Shown: positions 8,679 through 16,955 of the stretch, in pieces
Position numbering within the stretch: position 1 is the first letter of the stretch
How the letters are laid out: each line of letters opens with the position of its first letter
From: Candidatus Binatia bacterium
GTDB taxonomy: Bacteria; Desulfobacterota; Binatia; UBA1149; CAITLU01
NCBI GenBank assembly: GCA_036493895.1
Contig: DASXOZ010000015.1
Location: forward strand, 83,446 to 147,445
Direction of reading: 5' to 3'
Length of the DNA stretch: 64,000 nt
The notes under the pieces: model-generated
Database searches by the model: none
What the model saw: only the letters and a program-made list of their open reading frames with translations
Told to the model about the DNA's origin: nothing
Translations under genes and position numbers: made by a program

Positions 8679-9644
8679 TCAGCCGAACCGGCCCGAAATG
8701 TACGCTTCGGTGGCCTTGCGGTGCGGGCGGCTGAACATTTCCAGCGTTCCTCCGTACTCGACGAGCCGGCCGAGGTACATGAACGCCGTGAAATCGCTGG
8801 TGCGCGACGCCTGCTGCATGTTGTGCGTGACGATCAGGATCGTGTACTCGCCGCGCAGCTCGGCGATGAGGTCTTCGATGCGCGAGGTGGCGATCGGGTC
8901 GAGCGCCGAGCACGGCTCGTCCATCAGCAGCACTTCGGGGTCGGCGGCGATCGCACGCGCGATGCAGAGGCGCTGCTGCTGGCCACCCGAAAGCCCGAGG
9001 GCGCTGGCAGTGAGCCGGTCCTTGGCCTCGTCCCACAGAGCAGCGCTTCGAAGACTGCGTTCGCAGACCTCGTCGAGCACGCGCTTTTCCCTCTCGCCGT
9101 CGATGCGCAGCGGATACACGACGTTCTCGTAGATGCTCATCGGAAACGGGTTCGGCTTCTGGAACACCATTCCCATGCGCTTGCGCAGCTCGATCACGTC
9201 GACCGACGACTCGTAGACCGAGCGGCCGCCGAGCTTCATGTCGCCGCGGATCCGCACTCCTTCGACGAGATCGTTCAGGCGGTTGACCGAGCGCAGCAGC
9301 GTGGATTTCCCGCAACCGGACGGACCGATGAGTGCCGTGACCTTGCCGGCGGGAACGATCATCGACACGTCGAACAGGGCCTGGGCCTGGCCGTACCAGA
9401 GCGAGAAACGCTCGATCGAGACGGCAGCCTCTTCCCCCTCGAGAGAACGGTGAACTTCGGTCGGACCTTCGTGTCCGGGAACCGCGTCGTGCAGACGGGT
9501 TTCCTCGGCGCGAACCAGGTCCGCGAGCGATCCGCGCACCGGCTCGGAAGCCGCGTGCGACGTGCCGCTTGCCGGCACCGCGGCATTGCCCGTTCCCGGC
9601 CCGGGAGGACCCTGCTGCGCGGCGGCCACGCGGCTGGTTATCAT
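8679..9644 (-). CDS. pstB: phosphate ABC transporter ATP-binding protein PstB
   Basis: ATPase subunit of the high-affinity phosphate importer. Walker A is GPSGCGKST, the signature is [15 protein letters not shown], Walker B is [14 protein letters not shown], and the switch histidine is in [22 protein letters not shown] is the PstB-type Q-loop. From the ATG at 9644 (preceded by AGGGGA) the protein has 321 residues, with about 80 extra N-terminal residues before the ABC fold. The frame stays open further upstream, and an ATG at 9914 overlaps the pstA stop as TGATG. Using that start would add 90 residues that include six 8-residue repeats from a tandem DNA array, giving 411 residues against about 260 normally. 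Which start is used cannot be settled from sequence. Confidence 0.95.
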   Translation of the reverse strand: MITSRVAAAQQGPPGPGTGNAAVPASGTSHAASEPVRGSLADLVRAEETRLHDAVPGHEGPTEVHRSLEGEEAAVSIERFSLWYGQAQALFDVSMIVPAGKVTALIGPSGCGKSTLLRSVNRLNDLVEGVRIRGDMKLGGRSVYESSVDVIELRKRMGMVFQKPNPFPMSIYENVVYPLRIDGEREKRVLDEVCERSLRSAALWDEAKDRLTASALGLSGGQQQRLCIARAIAADPEVLLMDEPCSALDPIATSRIEDLIAELRGEYTILIVTHNMQQASRTSDFTAFMYLGRLVEYGGTLEMFSRPHRKATEAYISGRFG

Positions 9645-9690
9645 GGTTTCCCCTGCACCTGCCATCCGCGCCTGCGTCGCGAGCGCTGTC

Positions 9691-9834
9691 GGCCGCTCGT
9701 CCGGGCTTGGTGTCGGGCCCTCGGCGGCGCTTGGCATCGGGCGCTCGGCTGCGCTTGGTGTCGGGCGCTCGGCTGCGCTTGGCATCCGGCGCTCGGCTTC
9801 GCTCGCGATCGGGCGCTCGGCTTCGCTCGCGATT
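9691..9834 (-). repeat. six-unit 24-bp tandem repeat in front of the pstB core
   Basis: Six consecutive units of exactly 24 bp (9691, 9715, 9739, 9763, 9787, 9811) share the core GGGCGCTCGGCT. The period is a multiple of three and there is no stop in the pstB frame, where the units read as 8-residue variants of (S/T)(A/E)AERP(I/M/T)(A/P). The array lies between the end of pstA and the internal pstB start at 9644. It may be a spacer or a disordered N-terminal tail on PstB. Confidence 0.85.
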
Positions 9835-9913
9835 CGGCAGACGCATGCGTCACCGGACGAGGCGGGCGACGTGCTCGCGACTCCACCACCAAACTGTCCA
9901 GCAGCGACAGCCA

Positions 9914-11671
9914 TCAGAACTGGCTCGCGACGAAGCGGCGGCGAAGCCTGGCCCTCAGCCAGATCGTCGCCAGGTTCAATGAGGCAATGAGGACGATCAG
10001 CAGCAGCGTCGTCGTGTAGACCATCGGTTTGGCCGCTTCGCTGTTCTGGCTCTGGAAACCGACGTCGTAGATGTGGAAGCCGAGGTGCATGAAGCTCCTC
10101 TGCAGGTGCACGAACGGCGCGACGCCGTCGACCGGCAGCTCGGGAGCCAGCTTGACCGCGCCGACGAGCATCAGCGGCGCCACTTCTCCGGCCCCGCGCG
10201 CGATCGCCAGGATCATGCCGGTCAGGATTCCCGGCAATGCACGCGGCAGCACGATGCGCCGGATCGTCTGCCACTTGGACGCGCCGCAGGCGTAGGAGCC
10301 TTCGCGCATCGAGTTCGGCACCGCCGCCAGCGCTTCTTCGGTCGCGACGATGACCACCGGCAGCGTCAGCAGAGCGAGCGTGAGCGAAGCCCACAGGATG
10401 CCGCCCGTGCCGAACGTGGGCGTCGGCAGCTTGTCGGGGAAGAATACCTGGTCGATGCCTGCGCCGACGATGTAACAGAAAAACCCGAGCCCGAAGACGC
10501 CGAAGACGATGCTCGGCACTCCGGCCAGGTTGTTGATGGCGATGCGCACCGCGCTGACGACCAGTCCGCCGCGCGCATACTCGCGCAGGTACAGCGCCGC
10601 GAGCACGCCGAACGGCGTCACGAGCAGCGACATCAGCAGCGTCATCGCGACGGTGCCGAAAATCGCGGGAAATACGCCGCCTTCACTGTTGGCTTCGCGC
10701 GGGACGTCGGTGAGGAACTCCCACCAGCGCGACGCGTAGACGCCGATGCGCGAGAGCCCCGTCAACTGGTTGGCCGGATAGGCGCGCACGATCGTCGCGA
10801 GCGCGAGCTTCTGTTCCTTGCCGTCGCCGGTGCGCAGAACCAGCGCATACCGCGCGCTCTCGGCATTGAGAGCCGCGATCTTCGCATGGATGTCGGCGAA
10901 CTCGGACGAGGTCTTCTCCTCGAGCGCGGTCGAGGCTGCGGCCGCGGCGTCGTGCTCCGGCGAGCGGCGTCCGTAGCGGCGGTCGACGCTGCGCACCGCC
11001 AGTCGCGACTGCTCGAGGTCGCGGTTGAGGCGTCCGATCTCGTCCACTTCGAGCGTGCGTCGCTGCTGCCAGCGCGCAGCCGCCTCCGAAGTCGCCGGCG
11101 CGAGCTTCGCGAGGATCTCCCCGGGCGTCGTCGCGACGACGTTGCCGTCGACCGTGAACGAGGCCAGCTCGCCGTAGAAGCGACCCCACTCGCGCCTCTC
11201 GACGACCATTGCCCACGCCGGAGCCTGCTCGGAAGTCACGGCGAAATCGTCGATCCAGCGGAAATGCTCGCCGGTAAGCTCGAAATTGCCGATGCGCACG
11301 AGGCGGCGCGTTGCACGGCCTCCCGTTGCGGCAACCTGCGCACGCGCCTTGTCGCGAATGCCGTCAGGCAGCGCAGCGAAGATCGCATCGTCGGGAACGT
11401 AGCTGTCGATGCGCGTCACTTCGCCCATCGAGACCTTGCCGTCGGCGGTCTCGATCCTCGTCACCGGCACCGGCCAGAACGTGTCGAGGCCCTGCGCGAA
11501 CACGAGGACGAGCAGCCCGAAAATCATCATCAGCGAGATCGCCAGGCCGCCGGACGTGAGCCACAGCAGCGGCTCGCCGAACGCGCGAAGAGTCGTCGCG
11601 CCGCCTGTACGGCGTCGACGCGGCGTCGTGGCGGCGCCGCCAGCGTAACCGCTTCCGGCAGCCAGGCTCAT
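9914..11671 (-). CDS. pstA: phosphate ABC transporter permease PstA, large form
   Basis: A 585-residue inner-membrane permease. The C-terminal half is a standard MetI-like permease with about six helices and the coupling-helix motif [19 protein letters not shown] that contacts PstB. Between the first helix (about residues 35-58) and the second (about 330) lies a large soluble insert of roughly 270 residues, part of it predicted coiled coil ([18 protein letters not shown] onwards), presumably periplasmic. Ordinary PstA is about 280-300 residues; long forms of this type occur in Pseudomonas-like pst systems. The start overlaps the pstC stop as ATGA, so the two are translationally coupled. Confidence 0.94.
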   Translation of the reverse strand: MSLAAGSGYAGGAATTPRRRRTGGATTLRAFGEPLLWLTSGGLAISLMMIFGLLVLVFAQGLDTFWPVPVTRIETADGKVSMGEVTRIDSYVPDDAIFAALPDGIRDKARAQVAATGGRATRRLVRIGNFELTGEHFRWIDDFAVTSEQAPAWAMVVERREWGRFYGELASFTVDGNVVATTPGEILAKLAPATSEAAARWQQRRTLEVDEIGRLNRDLEQSRLAVRSVDRRYGRRSPEHDAAAAASTALEEKTSSEFADIHAKIAALNAESARYALVLRTGDGKEQKLALATIVRAYPANQLTGLSRIGVYASRWWEFLTDVPREANSEGGVFPAIFGTVAMTLLMSLLVTPFGVLAALYLREYARGGLVVSAVRIAINNLAGVPSIVFGVFGLGFFCYIVGAGIDQVFFPDKLPTPTFGTGGILWASLTLALLTLPVVIVATEEALAAVPNSMREGSYACGASKWQTIRRIVLPRALPGILTGMILAIARGAGEVAPLMLVGAVKLAPELPVDGVAPFVHLQRSFMHLGFHIYDVGFQSQNSEAAKPMVYTTTLLLIVLIASLNLATIWLRARLRRRFVASQF

Positions 11672-14292
11672 AGCTGGCTCGCCCGGTGGCGGAAGCGCAG
11701 CCTCACGAGCTCGGCCGCGGTATTGAGCACGAATGTCATCAGGAACAGCGCGAGCGCCGCGAGGAACAGCGTGCGGTAGTGCGTGCCGCCCCGCACCGCT
11801 TCGGGAAGCTCGACGGCGATGTTGGCCGACAGCGTGCGGAAGCCGTTGAAGACGTTCCAGTCGAGCACCGGCGTGTTGCCGGCCGCCATCAGCACGATCA
11901 TCGTCTCGCCGACCGCGCGTCCGAGCCCGATCATCATCGCCGAGAACAGGCCGCTCATCGCGGTTGGAATTACGATGCGCATGGTGGTCTGCCATGGCGT
12001 CGCGCCGAGGGCGAGGGATCCCGCGCGCAGGTTTTCCGGAATGCTCGAAAGGGCGTCCTCGGCGATCGTGTAGATGATCGGGATGATCGCGAACGCCATC
12101 ACGAAGCCGACCACCAGCGCGTTGCGCTGCACGTAGGTGCCGAGGAGCAAGCCGCGAAGGTCGAAGCCGGCCGCGGCGAGCATCGACGCGCTGACAAGTG
12201 CGAGCACGACGGCGGCAACGGCGCCGGCGACGAACGAAAGGAGCGAACGCAGCGGCGCCGAGCCGTGGCCGACCAGTACGCGCGGCTCCAGTCGCGCCGC
12301 TGCGAAGCTCGTCAGCAGCACGCTGACCGGCAGCGTGATCAACAGGAAGCCTCCGGTTGCACTTCCGGAGCCACCGTCGAGCCAGCGGTGCACGTCGCCG
12401 TCGAACAGTGCCCTCTCGACCAGCGGCGCGGCGAACGTCGAAGCCGAAACACCGGCAAAGATCGCCGAGGCCGCCAGCAGCAGCCGGCTGCCCTGCAAAC
12501 TGGAGCGGCGGCCGCCCGGCAAGAACTGCCAGAACTGGGCCGCGCCCACGAGCACGAACGGGATCACGAAAATGCCCGTCAGAACTTCCGTCACGCAGCG
12601 CTCGATGACCGGTGCCAGCACCAGCGCCGCGAGGAATCCGAGCACGACGCTCGGCAGGCTCGCCATCATCTCGATCGTCGGCTTGACGGCCGCCTTGACC
12701 TCGGGCCTCAGGAACTCGCTCGTGTAGATCGCCGCCATCAGTGCGATCGGCATGCCGAACATCATCGAGTAGAACGTCGCCTTGATGGTGCCGAATACCA
12801 GCGGCAACAGGCCGAACTTCGGCTCGAAGTCGTCGGTGCCGCTCGAGGACTGCCAGACGTGCGCAGGAACCGGGTAACCTTCGTAGAAGATTTTTCCGAA
12901 CAGCGAGTGCACCGAAACTTCGGGATGCGGAGCGTCGAGCGCGAACGAGTCGAGCGCGCCGTCCCATGCAAGCACCTGCGAATCGTCGGCAGCGATGGCC
13001 AGCGTGGAGATCGCGCGGCCGTGGCCCGTGTCGCTCGTCGCAACGATGCGGTCGCTCGTCACGTGCGTGACGCGAAGGGTGCCGTCGGCGTAGCCGACCG
13101 CCGCGAGCCTGGTGCGCGGTGACGGAGCCAGCGCAGTAACGGCGGCGCTGCCGCGCGCCAGCTCGTGCGCGAGAATGAAGTGGGCGCCGTCGCCGGTGAT
13201 CATCTGCGGGGCCGGAATGCGGAACCACGCGTGCAGGCCGCCGGCGCTGTCACCGACGAGCAGGGTGTTCTTGCCGTTGAGGAACCCGACCGCGGTGACT
13301 TTGGCGGATACGGCGGCCTCGGCCGCGGCGGCAGTGCCCGCAATCGGCAGCAGGTCGAGCTCTTCGGCGACCTTGAGATGCGTCAGGTTGCGCGCGTCCA
13401 CGCGCACGGCGTGGCCGTCCTCCCACACTGCCAGTGCATTGTCGCCGAGCCCGCGCAGCATCACCCAGCGCGGCAGGCCGCGCGAGGCCACCGCGTCGAG
13501 TTTGAGGAAACCCGACTCGGCGGAAGTTTCGTTCGCCCCCGTCATGAAGTTTTCGGACGTGGTGACATGGCTGACGCGCAGCGTTCCGGCATCATCGACC
13601 GACGCGAATGCCGGGCCGTTCGATGTGATCGAAAGGTCGATCGCGCGGATTGCGGTGCCGCTCGTCACCGTAACCGGATCATCCGCGGTGTACGCGACGC
13701 TGCGCAGCGCGAACTGGTCCGCGCTGACCCGCTCGGTGACCTTGCCTTCGAAGAGAAAACGCTCGCCGGTCGCGCGAGAGCGCAGCTCGGCGGGCATCGC
13801 GTCTGCGTCGCGGTACTCGTTGGCGCCCGCGATGTGCACGAAGCGGGCGGTTCCGTCGGCAAATGCGAACAGCGCCTGGGACGAACGCACGGGAAAGGAA
13901 TACGCGGTCGGAGCCTGGTCGAAGAGCTTCTGCTCGCCGAGGCGCGAGCCGTCGCCGGCGGCCAGCGTGACGAATCCGTTGCCGCTCCACGTCCACAGCG
14001 TCGAAAGCGTGTCGTCGAGGCCGGCGGCCAGCACCGGATCGGGTCCGGACGCCAGCAGCTTCGGGGACGACAGCGACTCGGGCCTCAGCAACGGCCATAC
14101 GACCCACACGAGAAAAAGGAAGACGGTGGAGATCGCGACGATGGTGCCGATGCCGCCGATGCGGATGACGTTGCGCGCGATGCGGTCGATCCACTTGACC
14201 GAGGCGCGCGTCGTGCGCCTGCGCCGAGTCCTCGCCGTGCGCGTGGCCGGCGCGGCGCCTGCGGCAAAATCAGGAGGATTGGCTGTTGCCAT
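11668..14292 (-). CDS. pstC: phosphate ABC transporter permease PstC, with beta-propeller-like insert
   Basis: An 874-residue permease, nearly three times the E. coli PstC length. After one helix (about residues 45-70) comes a soluble region of about 400 residues made of repeated beta-strand blocks (for example DGTLRVTHVTSDRIVATSDTG, DDAGTLRVSHVTTSE, DSQVLAWDGALD) that look like WD40/YVTN propeller blades and should sit in the periplasm. The permease core follows, starting near FGLLPLVFGTIKATFYSMM, with the coupling motif GSLALGATPWQTTMRIVIP near the end. The insert could shape phosphate delivery or sensing. Upstream, a 13-bp stem hairpin (14310-14340) separates it from pstS. Confidence 0.94.
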   Translation of the reverse strand: MATANPPDFAAGAAPATRTARTRRRRTTRASVKWIDRIARNVIRIGGIGTIVAISTVFLFLVWVVWPLLRPESLSSPKLLASGPDPVLAAGLDDTLSTLWTWSGNGFVTLAAGDGSRLGEQKLFDQAPTAYSFPVRSSQALFAFADGTARFVHIAGANEYRDADAMPAELRSRATGERFLFEGKVTERVSADQFALRSVAYTADDPVTVTSGTAIRAIDLSITSNGPAFASVDDAGTLRVSHVTTSENFMTGANETSAESGFLKLDAVASRGLPRWVMLRGLGDNALAVWEDGHAVRVDARNLTHLKVAEELDLLPIAGTAAAAEAAVSAKVTAVGFLNGKNTLLVGDSAGGLHAWFRIPAPQMITGDGAHFILAHELARGSAAVTALAPSPRTRLAAVGYADGTLRVTHVTSDRIVATSDTGHGRAISTLAIAADDSQVLAWDGALDSFALDAPHPEVSVHSLFGKIFYEGYPVPAHVWQSSSGTDDFEPKFGLLPLVFGTIKATFYSMMFGMPIALMAAIYTSEFLRPEVKAAVKPTIEMMASLPSVVLGFLAALVLAPVIERCVTEVLTGIFVIPFVLVGAAQFWQFLPGGRRSSLQGSRLLLAASAIFAGVSASTFAAPLVERALFDGDVHRWLDGGSGSATGGFLLITLPVSVLLTSFAAARLEPRVLVGHGSAPLRSLLSFVAGAVAAVVLALVSASMLAAAGFDLRGLLLGTYVQRNALVVGFVMAFAIIPIIYTIAEDALSSIPENLRAGSLALGATPWQTTMRIVIPTAMSGLFSAMMIGLGRAVGETMIVLMAAGNTPVLDWNVFNGFRTLSANIAVELPEAVRGGTHYRTLFLAALALFLMTFVLNTAAELVRLRFRHRASQL

Positions 14293-14309
14293 GCTTTCCG
14301 GAAACCTGC

Positions 14310-14340
14310 GGGGTCAGTCACCGCAAAGGTGCCTGACCCC
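14310..14340. repeat. GGGGTCAG-type hairpin between pstS and pstC
   Basis: GGGGTCAGTCACC, a 5-nt GCAAA loop, then GGTGCCTGACCCC form a 13-bp stem with one mismatch. It belongs to the GGGGTCAGGCACC palindrome family also found near 43 kb, 44.4 kb and 57 kb. Its place just downstream of pstS would suit partial termination or mRNA protection, giving more PstS than membrane components. Confidence 0.8.
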
Positions 14341-14384
14341 GCTTTCGGCGGCCAACCGGGCCGTCTGTTTTTCGTCGGCCGGCG

Positions 14385-15359
14385 TCAGTGCAGGTCCGCA
14401 GCCTTCAGCTGCTGGTCCCTCAGCGTGGCGGTGAGCGGGTAGTAGCCGTCCTTGATGACGACTTCCTGGCCCTGCTTGCTCAGCACGTACTTGAGGAACT
14501 CGCCGCGAAGAGGATCGAGCGCTTCCCCGGGCTTCTTGTTCAGCGTGATGAAAAGGAAACGCGCAAGCGGGTATTTTCCGCTGTACGCGTTCTCCAGCGT
14601 CGCCTCGACCGCCGGAGAATCGGCCGACTTCGTCAGCGGCACGGCCTTGACGTCGGCCGTCTTGTAACCAATGCCGCTGTAGCCGATGCCGTACTTGTCG
14701 CTGGCGACGGCCTGCACCACGGTGGCGCTTCCCGGCTGCTCCTTGACGGTGTCCTTGAAGTCGCCCTTGGAGAGCGCGTGCTCCTTGAAGAAGCCGTAGG
14801 TGCCCGACGCCGAGTTGCGGCCGTAGAGGCTGATCGGCTTGTCTTTCCATTCGCCGGTAAGTCCGAGGTCGCCCCACGTGACGATGTCCTTGCCGCCGGA
14901 GGCATGCGTCTTCGAGAAGACGCCGTCGATCTGCTCGAACGTCAGGCTCTTGATCGGGTTGTCCTTGTTGACGAAGACCGCGAGCGAATCGATGCTGGTG
15001 GCCACCACGGTCGGCGCGTAGCCGAACGCGGTGCGGAACGCCGCAATCTCCTCGTCCTTCATCGGCCGGCTCATCGGGCCGAACTGGGCGCTGCCGGCCA
15101 CCAGCGCCGGCGGCGCCGTCGACGAGCCCTTGCCCTCGATCTCGATCTGGACGTTCGGGTACAGGGTCTTGAAGCCCTCCGCCCACAGCGTCATCTCGTT
15201 GTTCATCGTGTCGGAGCCGACGCTCTTGATCGTGCCGGACACGCCCTTGGTGGCCGTGTACTCGGCGATCTTCGGGTCGACCTTGACGTCGTCGGCCAGG
15301 GCCGGCATCGCGAACGCCACCAGGGTGGCGCTCGCGATCAGGGAAGAAATGACTTTCAT
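14385..15359 (-). CDS. pstS: periplasmic phosphate-binding protein PstS
   Basis: A 324-residue exported binding protein with a signal peptide ending ALADD (residues 1-23). The phosphate-site loops are recognisable: SVGSDTMNNEM near the mature N-terminus, GKGSSTAPPAL, GPMSRPMKDEE and GRNSASGTYGFF. C-terminal KYVLSKQGQEVVIKDGYYPL is typical of the PstS/PBP-like family found next to large PstC/PstA pairs. The start ATG at 15359 is preceded by GGAGGACAATCC. It follows the porin gene by 44 bp and is probably cotranscribed with it from the PHO-box-like promoter at 16745-16784. Confidence 0.95.
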   Translation of the reverse strand: MKVISSLIASATLVAFAMPALADDVKVDPKIAEYTATKGVSGTIKSVGSDTMNNEMTLWAEGFKTLYPNVQIEIEGKGSSTAPPALVAGSAQFGPMSRPMKDEEIAAFRTAFGYAPTVVATSIDSLAVFVNKDNPIKSLTFEQIDGVFSKTHASGGKDIVTWGDLGLTGEWKDKPISLYGRNSASGTYGFFKEHALSKGDFKDTVKEQPGSATVVQAVASDKYGIGYSGIGYKTADVKAVPLTKSADSPAVEATLENAYSGKYPLARFLFITLNKKPGEALDPLRGEFLKYVLSKQGQEVVIKDGYYPLTATLRDQQLKAADLH

Positions 15360-15403
15360 GGATTGTCCTCCAGCGTTGCGTGTCTGCGTTTTCGTCGCAG
15401 GGT

Positions 15404-16672
15404 TCACCAGGACACGCGCAGGCCGGACGTCACGCCCCAGCCGCCGTACTTGCCGCCGTCGTGGGCCTTGTCGTCCATCGCGGTGTACTGGATGCCGTTC
15501 TGCCATTTGAGCTTGTGGCCGTAGAAGTACTTGTTGATGCCGGCGTAGATCTCGTTGTACTCGTTGCCGGTCTTGCCGATGGTGCGCGCCGCCGCCTCCT
15601 GGTTGATGATCACGTTCTCGTAGCGCGCGAACTTGATCCCGTTCGGGTCGTCGCTGTGGATGAACGTGTAGCGCAGCACGCCCTGCCACGTGTCGCAGAA
15701 CTTCACGCTCGGCTGGAGCTGCAGGCCTTCCATGTTGGACTGGCCGGCCGCGCCGCGGCTGAACGACACGTCCTCCATGAAGCCCCAGCGGCCCATCTCG
15801 CCCTGGAAGTTGAGTGAGCCGACGTCACGGTTCTTGTTCGTGAAGTTGTTGAGGTTCGAGTTTTTGTAGGCGAAGTCGACGTCGTTGTCCTGGTGCATGT
15901 AGTCGAGGCGCAGCAGCGCCTTGTCGACGCCCACCAGGCTCGCGAAGTTATAGCCCCCGCTCAGGATCCCGAAGCTGCCGGCGTTGAACTTGCCGAATTC
16001 ACGCGTCGTCACGCCGGCCGAGAACCAGCCGGCATAGTACTGCCAGTTCTGGTAGTCGCCGCTGGCGGTGACGCCCGGGATGTACTCCTCGGTGAACCAG
16101 AAGTTGTTGGCCAGGTTGCTGCGGTCGATGGTCACGAGCTGCGTCGAGCTGATCGAGCCGTCGAGCGTGAACTTGGCGCTCTGCTTGCCCACCGTGATGT
16201 TCAGCCACTTGTAGGGCATGTACTTGACGTAGGCGTCGGTGAACTTGTTGTAGGTCTGCCCGTGCGGCTCGAGGTTGAGGTCCACCTCGGTGTGCACTTC
16301 GATCTGGTTGCCGAACAGGAGCGACTGGAAGCCGATGCGGGTGCGCCGGTCGACGAAGTCCTCTTCGGAGTCTTTCTGCGACTGGTCGAAGGTCTGGTCG
16401 GCGCGGAAGTAGTAGACGTCGAGCTGCTCGCGCCCGACGATCTTGAAATTCTCGATCCAGGGATTTTCCTTGTTGTTGTAGAGCGTCGCGTAGCTCCAGA
16501 TCTTGTCGTAAATCGACTGTTCGGAGGGGGGCGGAGTGGGAGGGGTCGGGGTCGCTACGGCAGGCTGGTCGGGCGTCGTCGAATCGGCGGCAAAGGCGGG
16601 GGCCGATGCGAGAAGAAGGCCAGCCGCGACGAGCCCTGACGCGGCTGCAGCCCTCCTGATCTGCTTAACCAT
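15404..16672 (-). CDS. phosphate-selective porin O/P-like outer membrane protein
   Basis: A 422-residue outer-membrane beta-barrel with a signal peptide (cleavage after APAFAA, near residue 29) and a short proline-rich linker. The barrel shows alternating aromatic/polar strands (LYYLG-like YYFRADQTFDQ, RTRIGFQSLLFGNQIEVHTEVDLNLEP, AYVKYMPYKWLNITVGKQ) and ends in a strand finishing with W (GVTSGLRVSW), as expected for Bam recognition. Together with the pst genes downstream this fits the porin O/P (OprP/OprO) family that admits phosphate or polyphosphate. ATG 16672 is preceded by GGAGA; the longer frame to 16717 lacks such a site. Confidence 0.85.
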   Translation of the reverse strand: MVKQIRRAAAASGLVAAGLLLASAPAFAADSTTPDQPAVATPTPPTPPPSEQSIYDKIWSYATLYNNKENPWIENFKIVGREQLDVYYFRADQTFDQSQKDSEEDFVDRRTRIGFQSLLFGNQIEVHTEVDLNLEPHGQTYNKFTDAYVKYMPYKWLNITVGKQSAKFTLDGSISSTQLVTIDRSNLANNFWFTEEYIPGVTASGDYQNWQYYAGWFSAGVTTREFGKFNAGSFGILSGGYNFASLVGVDKALLRLDYMHQDNDVDFAYKNSNLNNFTNKNRDVGSLNFQGEMGRWGFMEDVSFSRGAAGQSNMEGLQLQPSVKFCDTWQGVLRYTFIHSDDPNGIKFARYENVIINQEAAARTIGKTGNEYNEIYAGINKYFYGHKLKWQNGIQYTAMDDKAHDGGKYGGWGVTSGLRVSW

Positions 16673-16744
16673 GAATTGTCTCCTTTTTTGTTCATCCGGG
16701 AATTGGTGTTCCCCCAAATTCCCGATGAAGAACCTGCATCGATG

Positions 16745-16784
16745 CCGTTAAGTGTCTGTGTGAGGAATGTTAGCAATCCGTTAG
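16745..16784 (-). promoter_or_regulatory. putative PHO box of the porin-pst operon
   Basis: Read on the minus strand, four 7-bp blocks follow one another with exact 11-bp spacing: CTAACGG, CTAACAT, CACACAG and TTAACGG, the first at 16784. PHO boxes in other phyla are also direct repeats with an 11-bp period. The array ends 72 nt before the porin ATG, leaving room for a promoter and leader. Position in front of a phosphate operon supports PhoB control. Confidence 0.7.
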
Positions 16785-16955
16785 GGGGCGCGGCGGCAGC
16801 CGCGAACGCACAGGTACTGGCGTGATTTTCGCCAAATGCGGGCCCGGTCGTCCGGGCATCCGGTCGGCAACCCAAGGACGCGGGATCGCCGGGCGTTGAT
16901 CATTGGACGGCCCGCGGGGATCTGGCATACCGGAACCCAACCTGGCCCCTCGTCG

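Noticed and set aside
9691..9834. CRISPR array
   Set aside because: Repeats are directly adjacent 24-bp units with no spacers, and no cas genes are present; the same holds for the arrays at 26235, 43003 and 61629.
16673..16955. Shared PHO control of the RND efflux operon
   Set aside because: The direct repeats are oriented and spaced toward the porin; nothing similar faces the pump genes, so no claim is made.
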